Shown here piece after piece: positions 27,065 through 35,891 of a stretch of 64,000 nt of DNA. How positions within the stretch are numbered: the stretch's first letter is position 1; each line of letters opens with the position of its first letter. Origin of the DNA: Acinetobacter shaoyimingii (GTDB lineage Bacteria; Pseudomonadota; Gammaproteobacteria; Pseudomonadales; Moraxellaceae); contig NZ_CP049801.1 of NCBI RefSeq assembly GCF_011578045.1, forward strand, positions 558,001 to 622,000, written 5' to 3'. Under the pieces are notes generated by a model that had not been told where the DNA came from, made no database searches, and saw only the letters and a list, made by a program, of their open reading frames with translations. A program made the position numbers and the translations under genes.

Positions 27065-28165
27065 TTAATGATTTGTTTTTTGATGGTTCGGTTTTGACGG
27101 ATTCAGCTTTGGTTGTACTTGAGATAAACCGTAGCGTAGCACTTCAGAATAATTCAAACTTGTTTGGTATTTAAACTTTTCATATTCGGCTGTGCGAGGA
27201 TTGACATGTGCACGTTGATACCACGTTTCCATATTCCATTGATGATTTAAAGCACCAAGATCATATAAATAATTTGGCAGGTAACCTGAAGCCAATAAAC
27301 GATAATCAGTTGGTAATTGTTTTTGTGATACAGCCTGTACCATATCAAAGACTAGTGTTGTACAGTTCGAGGTTAAGGTGTTGTACCACTTTGCTTGTTC
27401 TTGAAGTTGGTCAGATTTATTGAGATATTCCAAAAATAAGGCTTTCATTTCAGCTTTAGGCATCTTCACAGGAAAGAAATACACCTGTTCACCTCGAATA
27501 TTACTACGGGTATAGACAATATCTTTTTCATCCGCTGCAATTAAACTCACCTCATATTGCCTGAAAAAACCACCAATAGCGGAAAATTTTTCATCCTTTT
27601 CTTTTCGTATTTCAATCGAAAAAGTCAGTGGTTGAGTGTCTGCAAAATCAAAACTCACCAAGGTATGTGCGATTTGTGGACCCATCCAATAGGAGGCGAT
27701 GATATTCACCCTTGTAATTTGGTTGAGGTCGTATTGGCGTGTTTCCCAATGTTCGTCATATTGACCATCTTGATGCCAATTGAAATTACGAACATGATGC
27801 AAAGTAATGTGATCACCATTGCGTTCATAACTCAATATTTTAGCGACTTCAGGACTCCAGTCTCGATCTTGTTTAGGCGTTAAGCTGAAGTACCAGAATA
27901 GGCCAAAAAGGAAAATCAGGATATATAGCATCACGTCGATACGACGACTAAAGAAATGTTGCGTCGCATATATGCCAATAATGCTCATGGCAAAGACGAT
28001 CCAGATGCCGATCAAAATACGGGTAAATAGCCATCCAAAGGGTTCTTGAACCCAGATAGCAAAACATAACCAAATAGAAGATAAAAGCACGAATAAACTG
28101 AATGTAGAATGCAGAAAAGCCATTCCGAATGAGCTTAAGAGTTCATCTTTACCAATATTATTCAT
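27065..28165 (-). CDS. DUF4105 (Lnb-like) membrane protein
   Basis: 366 residues. The N-terminal part has about three membrane segments (16-36, 44-65, 75-92). A periplasmic domain of the DUF4105 type follows, with the family signature SNCTTLVFDMV. Its Cys is C268, the probable thiol nucleophile in this NlpC/P60-like family. The C-terminus is basic and Pro-rich. The start lies 29 bp after folA on the same strand, suggesting a thyA-folA-distal cotranscript. The substrate is not known. Confidence 0.8.
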   Translation of the reverse strand: MNNIGKDELLSSFGMAFLHSTFSLFVLLSSIWLCFAIWVQEPFGWLFTRILIGIWIVFAMSIIGIYATQHFFSRRIDVMLYILIFLFGLFWYFSLTPKQDRDWSPEVAKILSYERNGDHITLHHVRNFNWHQDGQYDEHWETRQYDLNQITRVNIIASYWMGPQIAHTLVSFDFADTQPLTFSIEIRKEKDEKFSAIGGFFRQYEVSLIAADEKDIVYTRSNIRGEQVYFFPVKMPKAEMKALFLEYLNKSDQLQEQAKWYNTLTSNCTTLVFDMVQAVSQKQLPTDYRLLASGYLPNYLYDLGALNHQWNMETWYQRAHVNPRTAEYEKFKYQTSLNYSEVLRYGLSQVQPKLNPSKPNHQKTNH

Positions 28166-28194
28166 GCAGAGTCGTTATATCGTTGTTATTGGCT

Positions 28195-28707
28195 TTATTT
28201 TTGATAAGTTGCGAACTCAAAAGCAATGCCAGTTTTGTCGTCAATATGTTGTTCAGAAGCGACTTTTCTGAATTCAGCAGGTATAGCAGGGTAATGAGCA
28301 TCACCTTGAACATCGAGCTCTACGTGTGTGAGTTCTAAACGATCCGCAATAGAAAGCGTTTGTTTGAAAATTTCACCGCCACCAATAATAAAGATGCTTT
28401 GCGGTTTTTCAGAGTCTTTTACATCTGCTACAGCTTGGCTGAGCGCATCTTCAATGCTATGCGCGATCTTTGTGCCATCAAAAGCCCAGTTGCTATCACG
28501 TGTAATGACCCAGTTGACACGTTTAGGTAGTGTGCGCCCCATAGACTCCAAAGTTTTACGCCCCATGACGACCACGCCACCTTGGGTGATTTCTTTAAAG
28601 TGTTTAAGATCTGCAGAAATATGCCAAGGCAAATCATTTCCTTTACCAATGCAGTGATTTTGATCCATCGCAACAACGTGAACCACTTCTAAATTTTGAA
28701 ATGCCAT
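28195..28707 (-). CDS. folA: dihydrofolate reductase
   Basis: Reduces dihydrofolate to tetrahydrofolate; the target of trimethoprim. 170 residues from ATG at 28707, chosen because AGGA precedes it; longer in-frame readings up to 28821 run through the intergenic region. The family motif is GKGNDLPWHISADL, with the substrate-binding acid D33 (E. coli D27). VVMGRKTLESMG and FIIGGGEIFKQ follow. It lies downstream of thyA, whose product generates its substrate. Confidence 0.95.
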   Translation of the reverse strand: MAFQNLEVVHVVAMDQNHCIGKGNDLPWHISADLKHFKEITQGGVVVMGRKTLESMGRTLPKRVNWVITRDSNWAFDGTKIAHSIEDALSQAVADVKDSEKPQSIFIIGGGEIFKQTLSIADRLELTHVELDVQGDAHYPAIPAEFRKVASEQHIDDKTGIAFEFATYQK

Positions 28708-28824
28708 AACTGAATCCTGCTCCTGAATCAAAATTCCTTCATGCAATTGTTTGTATTTGACGAAGGATTGTATTTGAAATTTTTTTCTTTTTGAAGAATA
28801 AGCGAATAGGGCTTTATTCACCTC

Positions 28825-28855
28825 TCCCTAACCCTCTCCTCAAAGGAGAGGGAAG
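28825..28855. repeat. REP-like GA-rich hairpin between thyA and folA
   Basis: CCCTCTCCT-CAA-AGGAGAGGG, 9-bp perfect arms with a 3-nt loop. It is preceded by a direct partial copy of the arm (CCTCTCCCTAA). A second element of the same build occurs at 38460-38480. Confidence 0.7.
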
Positions 28856-28867
28856 TAATGTCGGAAA

Positions 28868-29710
28868 TTAAACTGCGACTGGCGCTTTAATCCCTGGGTG
28901 TGATTCGTAACCGACAATTTCGATGTCTTCAAATTTAAAGTCAAAAATGTCTCCGATTTCAGGATTGAGTTTTAACTGGCAAAGTTGCATCGGCTCACGG
29001 CTTAATTGTAGTTTTGCTTGTTCAAAATGGTTGGCATATAAATGCGTATCACCACCTGTCCAAACAAAGTCACCTACTTCTAAATCACATACTTGTGCAA
29101 TCATGTGGGTCAAAAGCGCATAGCTGGCAATATTGAATGGCACACCTAAAAATACGTCCGCACTGCGCTGATAAAGCTGACAAGATAATTTGCCGTTGTG
29201 TACAAAGAATTGGAACAAGGTATGACATGGAGGCAATGCAACTTGTCCTGCTTCTTTAGGATTCCAACCTGACACGATGAGTCGACGCGAGTTTGGATTG
29301 GTTTTAATTTCATTCACAAGCCATTGAATTTGGTCAAAACCATCTTGTTCATATAAGCCATTTTCTTTTTTTGTTGCGCCGAAATTACGCCATTGATGAC
29401 CGTAAACTGGACCAAGTTCACCTTCAGGGCGACCAAAACGTGCCGTTTGCTCTGCCGTTGACCATTCATCCCAAATGGATACTTTATTGTCTTTTAAATA
29501 TTGAACATTGGTATCACCTTTTAAAAACCATAACAGTTCAATCACAATTGAACGAAAATGTACTTTTTTGGTGGTGAGTAAGGGGAAGCCTTTGGACAGG
29601 TCAAAACGCATTTGATGACCGAATACAGAACGTGTACCTGTGCCTGTTCGGTCGCCTTTGTCGCCACCGTTGTCTAGGATATGTTGTAATAGGTCTAAAT
29701 ACGCTTTCAT
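28868..29710 (-). CDS. thyA: thymidylate synthase
   Basis: Converts dUMP to dTMP, oxidising methylene-THF to dihydrofolate. 280 residues. The N-terminus [26 protein letters not shown] and the catalytic C162 in [10 protein letters not shown] are diagnostic. [21 protein letters not shown] follows. The protein is slightly longer than E. coli ThyA (264) because of an insert near residues 85-105. It is first in a likely thyA-folA unit. Confidence 0.97.
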   Translation of the reverse strand: MKAYLDLLQHILDNGGDKGDRTGTGTRSVFGHQMRFDLSKGFPLLTTKKVHFRSIVIELLWFLKGDTNVQYLKDNKVSIWDEWSTAEQTARFGRPEGELGPVYGHQWRNFGATKKENGLYEQDGFDQIQWLVNEIKTNPNSRRLIVSGWNPKEAGQVALPPCHTLFQFFVHNGKLSCQLYQRSADVFLGVPFNIASYALLTHMIAQVCDLEVGDFVWTGGDTHLYANHFEQAKLQLSREPMQLCQLKLNPEIGDIFDFKFEDIEIVGYESHPGIKAPVAV

Positions 29711-30230
29711 AGAGGTCCTAAAAATAAGCTAAGAAAATGACTCAAAAGATCGAGTTGGATCTCTGGTCATCATGGTTTAACCAGTCAGTTTATACTAAAA
29801 GAAGCAAGTTTTTAAGTTAAAAATTTCGTGTGCTCAAATGTCTATAGAACAAAAAATCTAAGTGTTTAAAATGCCAGTTTTTGTGTATTTATTAGGCGGT
29901 TTTAAGCTTTAAACACCCATCTAAAAATATACAATTCGGTTTATTTTTATCTTTATACGGGGTAAAAAAACAGCTTTTGATTAATCGTTAAAAGCTTAAT
30001 TGTGTAGCTGTATTTATGCCTGTGCTTGAGCTATTTTTATTTTTAAAATCAAAAATAACCGACAGATAAAAAATAAACGATTAGTCGTTATAATCTATAA
30101 ATGTGAATACATTTTTACATTTTTTATGTGAAAAATATTCTGTCAGAGAGTAGTATTCTTGGCTTGAAAATGTAGCCAAAGCATTTAAGTGTAAATGGCG
30201 AAATGTTGTAAAAAGAGGATTGAGGTTAGA
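29711..30230. other. AT-rich intergenic region
   Basis: 520 bp between divergent thyA and the CHAP-like gene. Two small inverted repeats are visible: AGCTTTT-N10-AAAAGCT near 29971-29995 and AACGA-TTAG-TCGTT near 30074-30087. Neither has a T tail. I see no gene or RNA that I can name. Confidence 0.45.
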
Positions 30231-30758
30231 ATGATTTACGATCAACAGAGTGATATGAGTGAAATTCATGCCCCTGTAGAGATGAAAGTAATCCTTCGTT
30301 CAAATGCGAAAAGTAATGGTAATAACGACACCAAGTCAGCTTCAGCAAACTCGAAAAGAGATTCTAAAAATAAAAACTATACTTCTGCTTCAGCTCAACG
30401 TATCGATATTTCAAAGTTTACCCAGCATTTAAAAGGGGTTACCGCGCGTAAAAGTTCTCAAGAATGCGCAAAGAGCATCCGCATTGCTTTAGAGTCAGCT
30501 GGTGCACGTTTTCAAAGTCATCCAGTTGCCGCTGCTGATTGGGGTGGAACATTGATGAAATTGGGTTACCGCAAAATTAATTTATCTTTTGATAAACCGA
30601 AAGAAGGTGATATTTATATTATTAATCGGACGGGTTCACACGTTTATGGACATATTGCAGGCTATACGGGTTCTGGTTGGGTTTCCGATTTTAAACAAGC
30701 AGGTTATGCGGTCTACAAAGATAGTGTGAAATATACGTATTACCGTATGACAGAGTAA
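30231..30758 (+). CDS. CHAP/NlpC-P60-like putative peptidoglycan amidase
   Basis: 175 residues from ATG at 30231, chosen because GAGGATTGAGG precedes it. The N-terminal 60 residues are low-complexity (Ser/Asn/Lys-rich) with no signal peptide. The rest resembles a CHAP-type papain-like fold: C79 in SSQECAKSIRIALE, H137/H141 in SHVYGHIAGY, and an acidic residue in WVSDF. The KEGDIYII strand typical of such domains is present. Lack of a signal suggests delivery by another route, for example as a type VI effector, or a phage remnant. No partner or immunity gene is evident. Activity is inferred. Confidence 0.6.
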   Translation: MIYDQQSDMSEIHAPVEMKVILRSNAKSNGNNDTKSASANSKRDSKNKNYTSASAQRIDISKFTQHLKGVTARKSSQECAKSIRIALESAGARFQSHPVAAADWGGTLMKLGYRKINLSFDKPKEGDIYIINRTGSHVYGHIAGYTGSGWVSDFKQAGYAVYKDSVKYTYYRMTE

Positions 30759-30969
30759 TGTAGTGCATTTCTAAATGAGAATGTCCGTATACAGGTTTTT
30801 GTATTTTCAAATTAGAATTTAACACGGTATATTGCTTTTCAAGATTTATAGAAACGTCGTTTTTGCGCAATGACATAAGAAGCTGGCATTGGTCGAAATA
30901 CAATCTAAATTTCTATGAGTCCTTGTATGGAAAAAAGATCTATTCACATCAGAATGGATCTTTTTTTTG

Positions 30970-31344
30970 TTAGAATGAATGACGTTTTGCCCGATGGGTA
31001 TAAATCGAACAAATAAAAATCCCAATACAGACAAATCCTAAATTTTGTAGCATTAACAATACACGATATGGTGAGTCTAAGTGAAAAATTAAATAGGTCT
31101 GATAAATCACTAAAGTAAGCAAAAAAAGGCTTTTAAATTGACCCATCGAGAGTAAAGCTTTTTTGGATTGATACACATAAGAACGTATGTAATGGGCTGC
31201 CATACCCATTAGAACACTGATGATCACATAAGGTGCTGCAAGTTTTACTTTAATTGAGCAAAGGTAAATAACAACACAGGTTGAGACCACCACGGCAAAT
31301 TTGATTTCTCTGCTACACCGATTTGAATACCAAAAATTTAACAT
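30970..31344 (-). CDS. small four-segment membrane protein, paralogue of its upstream neighbour
   Basis: 124 residues from ATG at 31344 (GTG at 31347 also possible). About four hydrophobic segments lie at residues 15-33, 36-52, 71-88 and 92-110. It starts MLNFW, like the upstream gene's MLEFW, and has the same length and topology. The two genes are separated by only a few bases on one transcript. No family is recognised. The pair probably arose by duplication and may form a heteromer. C-terminus is basic. Confidence 0.6.
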   Translation of the reverse strand: MLNFWYSNRCSREIKFAVVVSTCVVIYLCSIKVKLAAPYVIISVLMGMAAHYIRSYVYQSKKALLSMGQFKSLFLLTLVIYQTYLIFHLDSPYRVLLMLQNLGFVCIGIFICSIYTHRAKRHSF

Positions 31345-31349
31345 CACAA

Positions 31350-31730
31350 TTAAACTTTTGCTTCGGGATTAGTGCGGAGTAAGGCAAGTGGTGAAAAGAT
31401 ACAGACTGACAATGCCATAAAGCCAAGACCTTGTGCACCTGGTAATAAAATTTCCCCATTTTTCATATGCATAAAGATTAATGCCAGTAATAAAGCAATC
31501 GGAATCCATGTCAGTAAACGGTAGAAAAGCCCCGTTGGATTTTTTGCTGCGAAATGTATTTTGCAATAACGACAAATAAGGAAAATAATGCCTGTACCAA
31601 AGAACATTAAAATCGCATCAAGTTGTAAGGGTTCTAACCAATACAAAACCCCTGTCATCATTCCAAGTGCGATTAAAAATAAGGTTTTTTTTATGATAGA
31701 TACGTTCGGATCAAACCAAAATTCAAGCAT
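31350..31730 (-). CDS. small four-segment membrane protein, first of a pair
   Basis: 126 residues with four hydrophobic segments (about 14-31, 36-52, 71-87, 97-114). It begins MLEFWFDPNVSIIKK. A Cys-containing basic loop (ICRYCKIHFAAK) follows the second segment. It lies upstream of and almost touches the similar gene that follows. It is separated from lgt by a terminator, so it is a unit of its own. Function unknown. Confidence 0.6.
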   Translation of the reverse strand: MLEFWFDPNVSIIKKTLFLIALGMMTGVLYWLEPLQLDAILMFFGTGIIFLICRYCKIHFAAKNPTGLFYRLLTWIPIALLLALIFMHMKNGEILLPGAQGLGFMALSVCIFSPLALLRTNPEAKV

Positions 31731-31772
31731 ATTTGAAATAATAAAAATAAATGAAACTGAACTCTAACATAA

Positions 31773-31799
31773 AAAAGGCGAAGATAAACTTCGCCTTTT
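31773..31799 (-). terminator. lgt terminator
   Basis: AAAAGGCGAAG / CTTCGCCTTTT stem with a 5-nt loop and T run on the minus strand. Confidence 0.9.
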
Positions 31800-31832
31800 G
31801 TTTCTACCTTTGATGATTTTCATTAAGATGAG

Positions 31833-32642
31833 TTAACTGTTTTTTTGTGGACCCCAGTCATAGATTTTCTTTTGATAGGCATACCACATCATCCAAATAC
31901 CAATCAAAATCATTGGCAAGGTGAGGAATTGTCCTTTACTCATCCATGCAATAAATAACTGTCCGTTATCTGGCTCACGGAAAAATTCAACCACAAATCG
32001 TGCGATACCGTAACCAATTAGAAACAGTGCTGAAACAGCATAACGAGGACGAGGTTTTGAGCTAAACCACCATAAAACGATAAAGAGTATTAACCCTTCA
32101 CATAAGGCTTGATAGAGTTGTGATGGATGACGAACCAGTTGCAGTGGATCAGTTGGGAAAATCATCCCCAAAGCAAAGTTGGGATCAGTCACAGGACGAC
32201 CAAAAAGTTCACCACCAATAAAGTTACCAAGACGACCAAACATTAAGCCAGTAGGAACGCATGGTGCAATAAAATCGAGGGTTTGGAACCATGTCATCGA
32301 ATATTTCTTACACCAAAGTAACATGGCAATCATGACGCCTAAGAAGCCGCCATGGAAACTCATTCCACCTGTCCAAACTTGGAATAACCACAGTGGATTG
32401 GCAAGAAACTGATCAAAACCATAAAAGAACACGTACCCAACGCGCCCGCCTATGACTACACCAAGCGCACCGTAAAACACCAGATCCGACACCATATCAG
32501 ATGTCCAGCCACGTTCTTTCGCTCGATAATTAGCAAGCCCCCAAGCAAATAAAAAAGCGAGCAAATACATCAGTCCATACCAGTGAACTTGTAGTGGACC
32601 CAGCGATATTGCAACTGGATCAATGGATGGGTAGGTCAGCAT
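31833..32642 (-). CDS. lgt: prolipoprotein diacylglyceryl transferase
   Basis: Inner-membrane enzyme that transfers diacylglycerol to the lipobox cysteine, the first step of lipoprotein maturation. 269 residues, about seven membrane segments. Diagnostic motifs are MSFHGGFLG near residue 95 and the Lgt signature GRLGNFIGGELFGRP near 137-151. HPSQLYQALCEG follows. It supplies the lipoproteins seen here (META, DUF2846-like). It is a single gene divergent from the NRDE gene. Confidence 0.96.
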   Translation of the reverse strand: MLTYPSIDPVAISLGPLQVHWYGLMYLLAFLFAWGLANYRAKERGWTSDMVSDLVFYGALGVVIGGRVGYVFFYGFDQFLANPLWLFQVWTGGMSFHGGFLGVMIAMLLWCKKYSMTWFQTLDFIAPCVPTGLMFGRLGNFIGGELFGRPVTDPNFALGMIFPTDPLQLVRHPSQLYQALCEGLILFIVLWWFSSKPRPRYAVSALFLIGYGIARFVVEFFREPDNGQLFIAWMSKGQFLTLPMILIGIWMMWYAYQKKIYDWGPQKNS

Positions 32643-32735
32643 TTCTGTTCCTTGATATTCTCTTTTGAACAGATTTTATCTGAAACATACAAAAAATGTT
32701 GTACATTCACTGTATAAAGTCAAAGAGAATCAACT

Positions 32736-33515
32736 ATGTGTATTGTCGCACTGGCATGGCATGTCATAGACCACATGCCTTTATGTCTGATTTCTAATCG
32801 TGATGAGTTCTATCAACGACCTTCATCACAAATCCATGCATGGGCAAACAGCACCCTTATTGCAGGTCAAGATTTGCAATCGGGTGGTACATGGATGGGT
32901 ATGACTGAAACAGGGCGTTGGGCTGTGGTGACTAATTTTCGTGATGCAACAGATCAGAAAACTTATCTCACTTCCAGAGGTCATTTGGTTCAAGACTTTT
33001 TAGAATCTGATTTAACTCCATATCGTTTTGCACAGCAGCTCGAGCAAAGGCAGTGTGACTATGCGGGTTTCAATCTCTTTTTAGGTGATTTAGAACAAGC
33101 CGTTTATATGAGTAATCGTGGTGAAGCACCACAAGTTTTGGCTAAAGGCGTGTATGTCGTTTCAAATGGATTAATGACTGAAGATTGGGAAAAGACCAGA
33201 CATCTACGTAAACGCTTTACGCAAGAATTTCTTCCCATGCTACAACTTCAACAAACTGCCGAATCAGATATACGTCATGCTGTTTGGGATATTTTAGAAG
33301 ATGAAAGAAAAATAATCCCTGACTTGTTACCTAACACTGGTATTAGTTTGGAAATGGAAAAACTGCTTTCTTCGACCTTTATTCAAAGTCTAGTCTATGG
33401 AACGAGATGCTCGAATTTATTACGTATCCAAGATCATCAGATAGACTGGCTAGAGAAAACCCAACACGGTGAAAAGCAGGGAGAGATTTGTCAGATTCTA
33501 CAAAAGCTCACATAA
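32736..33515 (+). CDS. NRDE family (TANGO2-like) protein
   Basis: 259 residues. It begins MCIVALAWH with Cys2, then the family name motif SNRDEFYQRP at about 20-29. G-G-T-W-M-G and WAVVTNFRD follow. The Met-Cys start suggests an Ntn-hydrolase-like fold with an exposed N-terminal Cys after Met removal. The molecular function of NRDE/TANGO2 proteins is unsettled; a link to haem or lipid handling has been proposed for eukaryotic members. AAAGAG precedes the ATG. Confidence 0.88.
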   Translation: MCIVALAWHVIDHMPLCLISNRDEFYQRPSSQIHAWANSTLIAGQDLQSGGTWMGMTETGRWAVVTNFRDATDQKTYLTSRGHLVQDFLESDLTPYRFAQQLEQRQCDYAGFNLFLGDLEQAVYMSNRGEAPQVLAKGVYVVSNGLMTEDWEKTRHLRKRFTQEFLPMLQLQQTAESDIRHAVWDILEDERKIIPDLLPNTGISLEMEKLLSSTFIQSLVYGTRCSNLLRIQDHQIDWLEKTQHGEKQGEICQILQKLT

Positions 33516-33592
33516 ACGTCTAATGGGCAAAAGCTTATGCAAAAGAGGTTTATTGCTTATGTTTAAAAAAATAAAGCAATGTCTCATTAGCC

Positions 33593-33618
33593 AAAAGCCC
33601 ACATCGTCGTGGGCTTTT
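33593..33618. terminator. bidirectional terminator between NRDE gene and phoX
   Basis: AAAAGCCCAC / GTGGGCTTTT stem with a 6-nt loop. Confidence 0.9.
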
Positions 33619-33652
33619 AAGATTGAAGATGTGTAATGGAATCATCTACAAA

Positions 33653-35608
33653 TTATTTTTTCACGATTGAAGGTGCAATTGGATCTGCGGTGATATAACC
33701 GACACTGGCACTATATCCTCCGTTATAATTATCTAAAGTGGCTTGTTTGAGACCGCCACCAGTTGGATCTTTAGCATCGCCAGCATGTTGGAAGTTACTC
33801 ATAATGTAGGTCCAACCTCGAATAGAATCGACAGCATGTAAACCAGTCGATTCTGCACCGAACGGTGTAGACAGTAATCGTACTGGATCTTCTTTACGGT
33901 CTACATGGTATGCCCATAAGAAGTTATTGGGATGATTACCGCTATCTTCACCAATAAACAAGGTTCTGAAGGTCTCTGAAAATTTCAAATTATCAGGGCT
34001 GGCTATTTTATTTGGATTGGCTGTGTTGCCTAAGCTATCTGCTGGAATATCTTCGCCTAAAAGCAAAATGCGAGATTGATAGGGTACCCATTCACTCTTG
34101 ATAGGTGAGCCTACTGATGTTGATTTTCCACCAGCAAGATCATGTTCTAAAATGCCACCTGCCGTGATTTTCTTGGTAAAACTCACGTTATGACTTGCCA
34201 CCCAACCATTGCCATTTTGCACCATCGAATCTTGAATATTTGCCAACGCTGAATAGGCTTTTTTATCCTTGATATTGATGGTAGTACCTTCCATTTTCGT
34301 GAAAGCCATACTGCCACCTTTCAGCGCCGCATAGCGGTGGGTTTCTAAAAAAGCTGCGGCTTTTTCCATACCTGGCTTGACTTTGACCCAGAGTTTTTTC
34401 TTTGCGAGGGTTATTTCCGTGTAGCTTGCATCATTTGGATTGACGGTTAAGCTTTCCATAATGTCGTTTGGTTGAATATTTTGTTGATTCACCAAATCAT
34501 CAATTTCTTGACTTGTGGCATGTCCAAGTTCAATCCATTGAATGGTCGCTGTCGAACTTTCATTGAGTAGGCTGGTATATTGGGCAACGTAAAGTGTTCC
34601 ACTCGATAAATCTTTTTCTTTATCTGCCACAAACATGAAAAAGCCGCCGTTGGTATAGTCATCGCCCATAATGACAGTACGGTTATCTGGCATGACATGA
34701 ACCAATTCGTGGGAAATTCGTCCCATACAGTAGTGCTTCACAATTTTTCCACTGCCATCTGGGTTGACGATGACTTCAGGTAAATGTCCATAATTGTATG
34801 GGTTCGCCTTACTGGCATCACCAAAAAAACTGCGTCCAATGCCATCGACATTTGGTCCACCAATGCCCTGATCAAAAGCATCAGGCTCGTATTCTTCACT
34901 AGATAGATGCGTATCCCAAGGCGATAAACTTGCACCACACGTAATCCAAAGACCATGTACCGCCGACGTATCCACATTAAAATACTTTTTAAGTTCTAAA
35001 TGCCCCGTCTGTTGATTTTGATCTAAGGTGAGAATGGCAATCGGTGAAGGCAAATTGCCATATTCAGAGTTGCCTGCCTGATTTTGCGAAGCGTATTCAA
35101 ATTGAACGACATGGAAAACAGGATTTTGAACCCCATCAACTTTGGCATTGTCTAAATAAATTAAGGATGAACCATCTGGACAATCTGAGAAAAATTGACG
35201 AGGTTTGCTGTCAACGGATGTGTCTATAATCGGTTGACCTTGCGCATTAAAATAACCACCTGCAACAATTTCACCGCCACCCCATTTGGGCACAAGATCG
35301 CCAGTTTTAAAGAAATTTTTATAACCCAATTGATATTCAGTGGAAGAATTATCGTCCCATTCAATTTTGAGTTTAGAAGTGACAGCTGTTTTGGCACGCT
35401 CTTCAAGCGTCGTTGGGGCTGCCATAGCGGTAAAAATGGCATTTTTAAAGTTTGCAGGCTTTACAGGAGGAGCTGTATTCGAGTCATTGTCATCATTGCA
35501 CCCTGTCAGTGCTGCTGCGGTCGCCATTGCGCCAAAAGGTAAAAAAGGAATACCGCCAAACCATTTTAATATATCGCGACGACTAGGCTGCTGAGAAGTG
35601 GCTGTCAT
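33653..35608 (-). CDS. phoX: PhoX-type alkaline phosphatase (DUF839), Tat-exported
   Basis: 651 residues from ATG at 35608, chosen because the signal peptide then starts normally. The N-terminus has the twin-arginine motif SRRDILKWFGG at about residues 9-19. A hydrophobic core follows and ends at LTGC, a lipobox, so the protein may be a Tat-exported lipoprotein. The body is a DUF839/PhoX beta-propeller with repeated acidic loops. A conserved region reads GMGRISHELVHVMPDN-like. PhoX enzymes use Ca and Fe cofactors to hydrolyse phosphomonoesters in the periplasm. The promoter holds a Pho-box array, and the tat operon lies just upstream. Confidence 0.88.
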   Translation of the reverse strand: MTATSQQPSRRDILKWFGGIPFLPFGAMATAAALTGCNDDNDSNTAPPVKPANFKNAIFTAMAAPTTLEERAKTAVTSKLKIEWDDNSSTEYQLGYKNFFKTGDLVPKWGGGEIVAGGYFNAQGQPIIDTSVDSKPRQFFSDCPDGSSLIYLDNAKVDGVQNPVFHVVQFEYASQNQAGNSEYGNLPSPIAILTLDQNQQTGHLELKKYFNVDTSAVHGLWITCGASLSPWDTHLSSEEYEPDAFDQGIGGPNVDGIGRSFFGDASKANPYNYGHLPEVIVNPDGSGKIVKHYCMGRISHELVHVMPDNRTVIMGDDYTNGGFFMFVADKEKDLSSGTLYVAQYTSLLNESSTATIQWIELGHATSQEIDDLVNQQNIQPNDIMESLTVNPNDASYTEITLAKKKLWVKVKPGMEKAAAFLETHRYAALKGGSMAFTKMEGTTINIKDKKAYSALANIQDSMVQNGNGWVASHNVSFTKKITAGGILEHDLAGGKSTSVGSPIKSEWVPYQSRILLLGEDIPADSLGNTANPNKIASPDNLKFSETFRTLFIGEDSGNHPNNFLWAYHVDRKEDPVRLLSTPFGAESTGLHAVDSIRGWTYIMSNFQHAGDAKDPTGGGLKQATLDNYNGGYSASVGYITADPIAPSIVKK

Positions 35609-35661
35609 AATAAGTCCATAAGTTTTATCAGTTGAAATTATTGTTACGTTATCTTGGTTTA

Positions 35662-35667
35662 ATTGTA
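35662..35667 (-). promoter_or_regulatory. phoX -10 box
   Basis: TACAAT on the minus strand, exactly 10 bp after the last Pho repeat and about 54 bp before the start codon. This is the spacing of PhoB-dependent promoters, where the Pho box replaces the -35. Confidence 0.75.
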
Positions 35668-35677
35668 GGAGTGCCAC

Positions 35678-35717
35678 ATGACAGTTTTTTGACGTTTTAA
35701 AGACAGTTTAAAGACAC
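35678..35717 (-). promoter_or_regulatory. Pho-box array (PhoB binding sites) upstream of phoX
   Basis: Four consecutive 11-bp units on the minus strand: GTGTCTTTAAA, CTGTCTTTAAA, ACGTCAAAAAA, CTGTCAT. Each has a CTGTCAT-like heptamer, with a 4-bp A/T spacer between successive heptamers, as in the PhoB consensus. It lies 70 bp upstream of the phoX start and ends 10 bp before a -10 box. Confidence 0.85.
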
Positions 35718-35743
35718 TGACTGAGCAGAATAAAAACATAAAA

Positions 35744-35776
35744 TAAAAAAGAAAATCCAAACCTTCAGATTTGGAT
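35744..35776 (-). terminator. tatABC terminator
   Basis: ATCCAAA / TTTGGAT stem with an 8-nt loop. On the minus strand it is followed by a T-rich tail. It insulates phoX from tat transcription. Confidence 0.75.
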
Positions 35777-35891
35777 CACATGGGAGAGATGAAAACCAAG
35801 CGAATTGGTGATTTTGATTATGAAGTCTTTATGTTGGATTATGATTTCATTTTTATCATGGTGCTTTTATTTTTATTTGGGCTATTGGACT

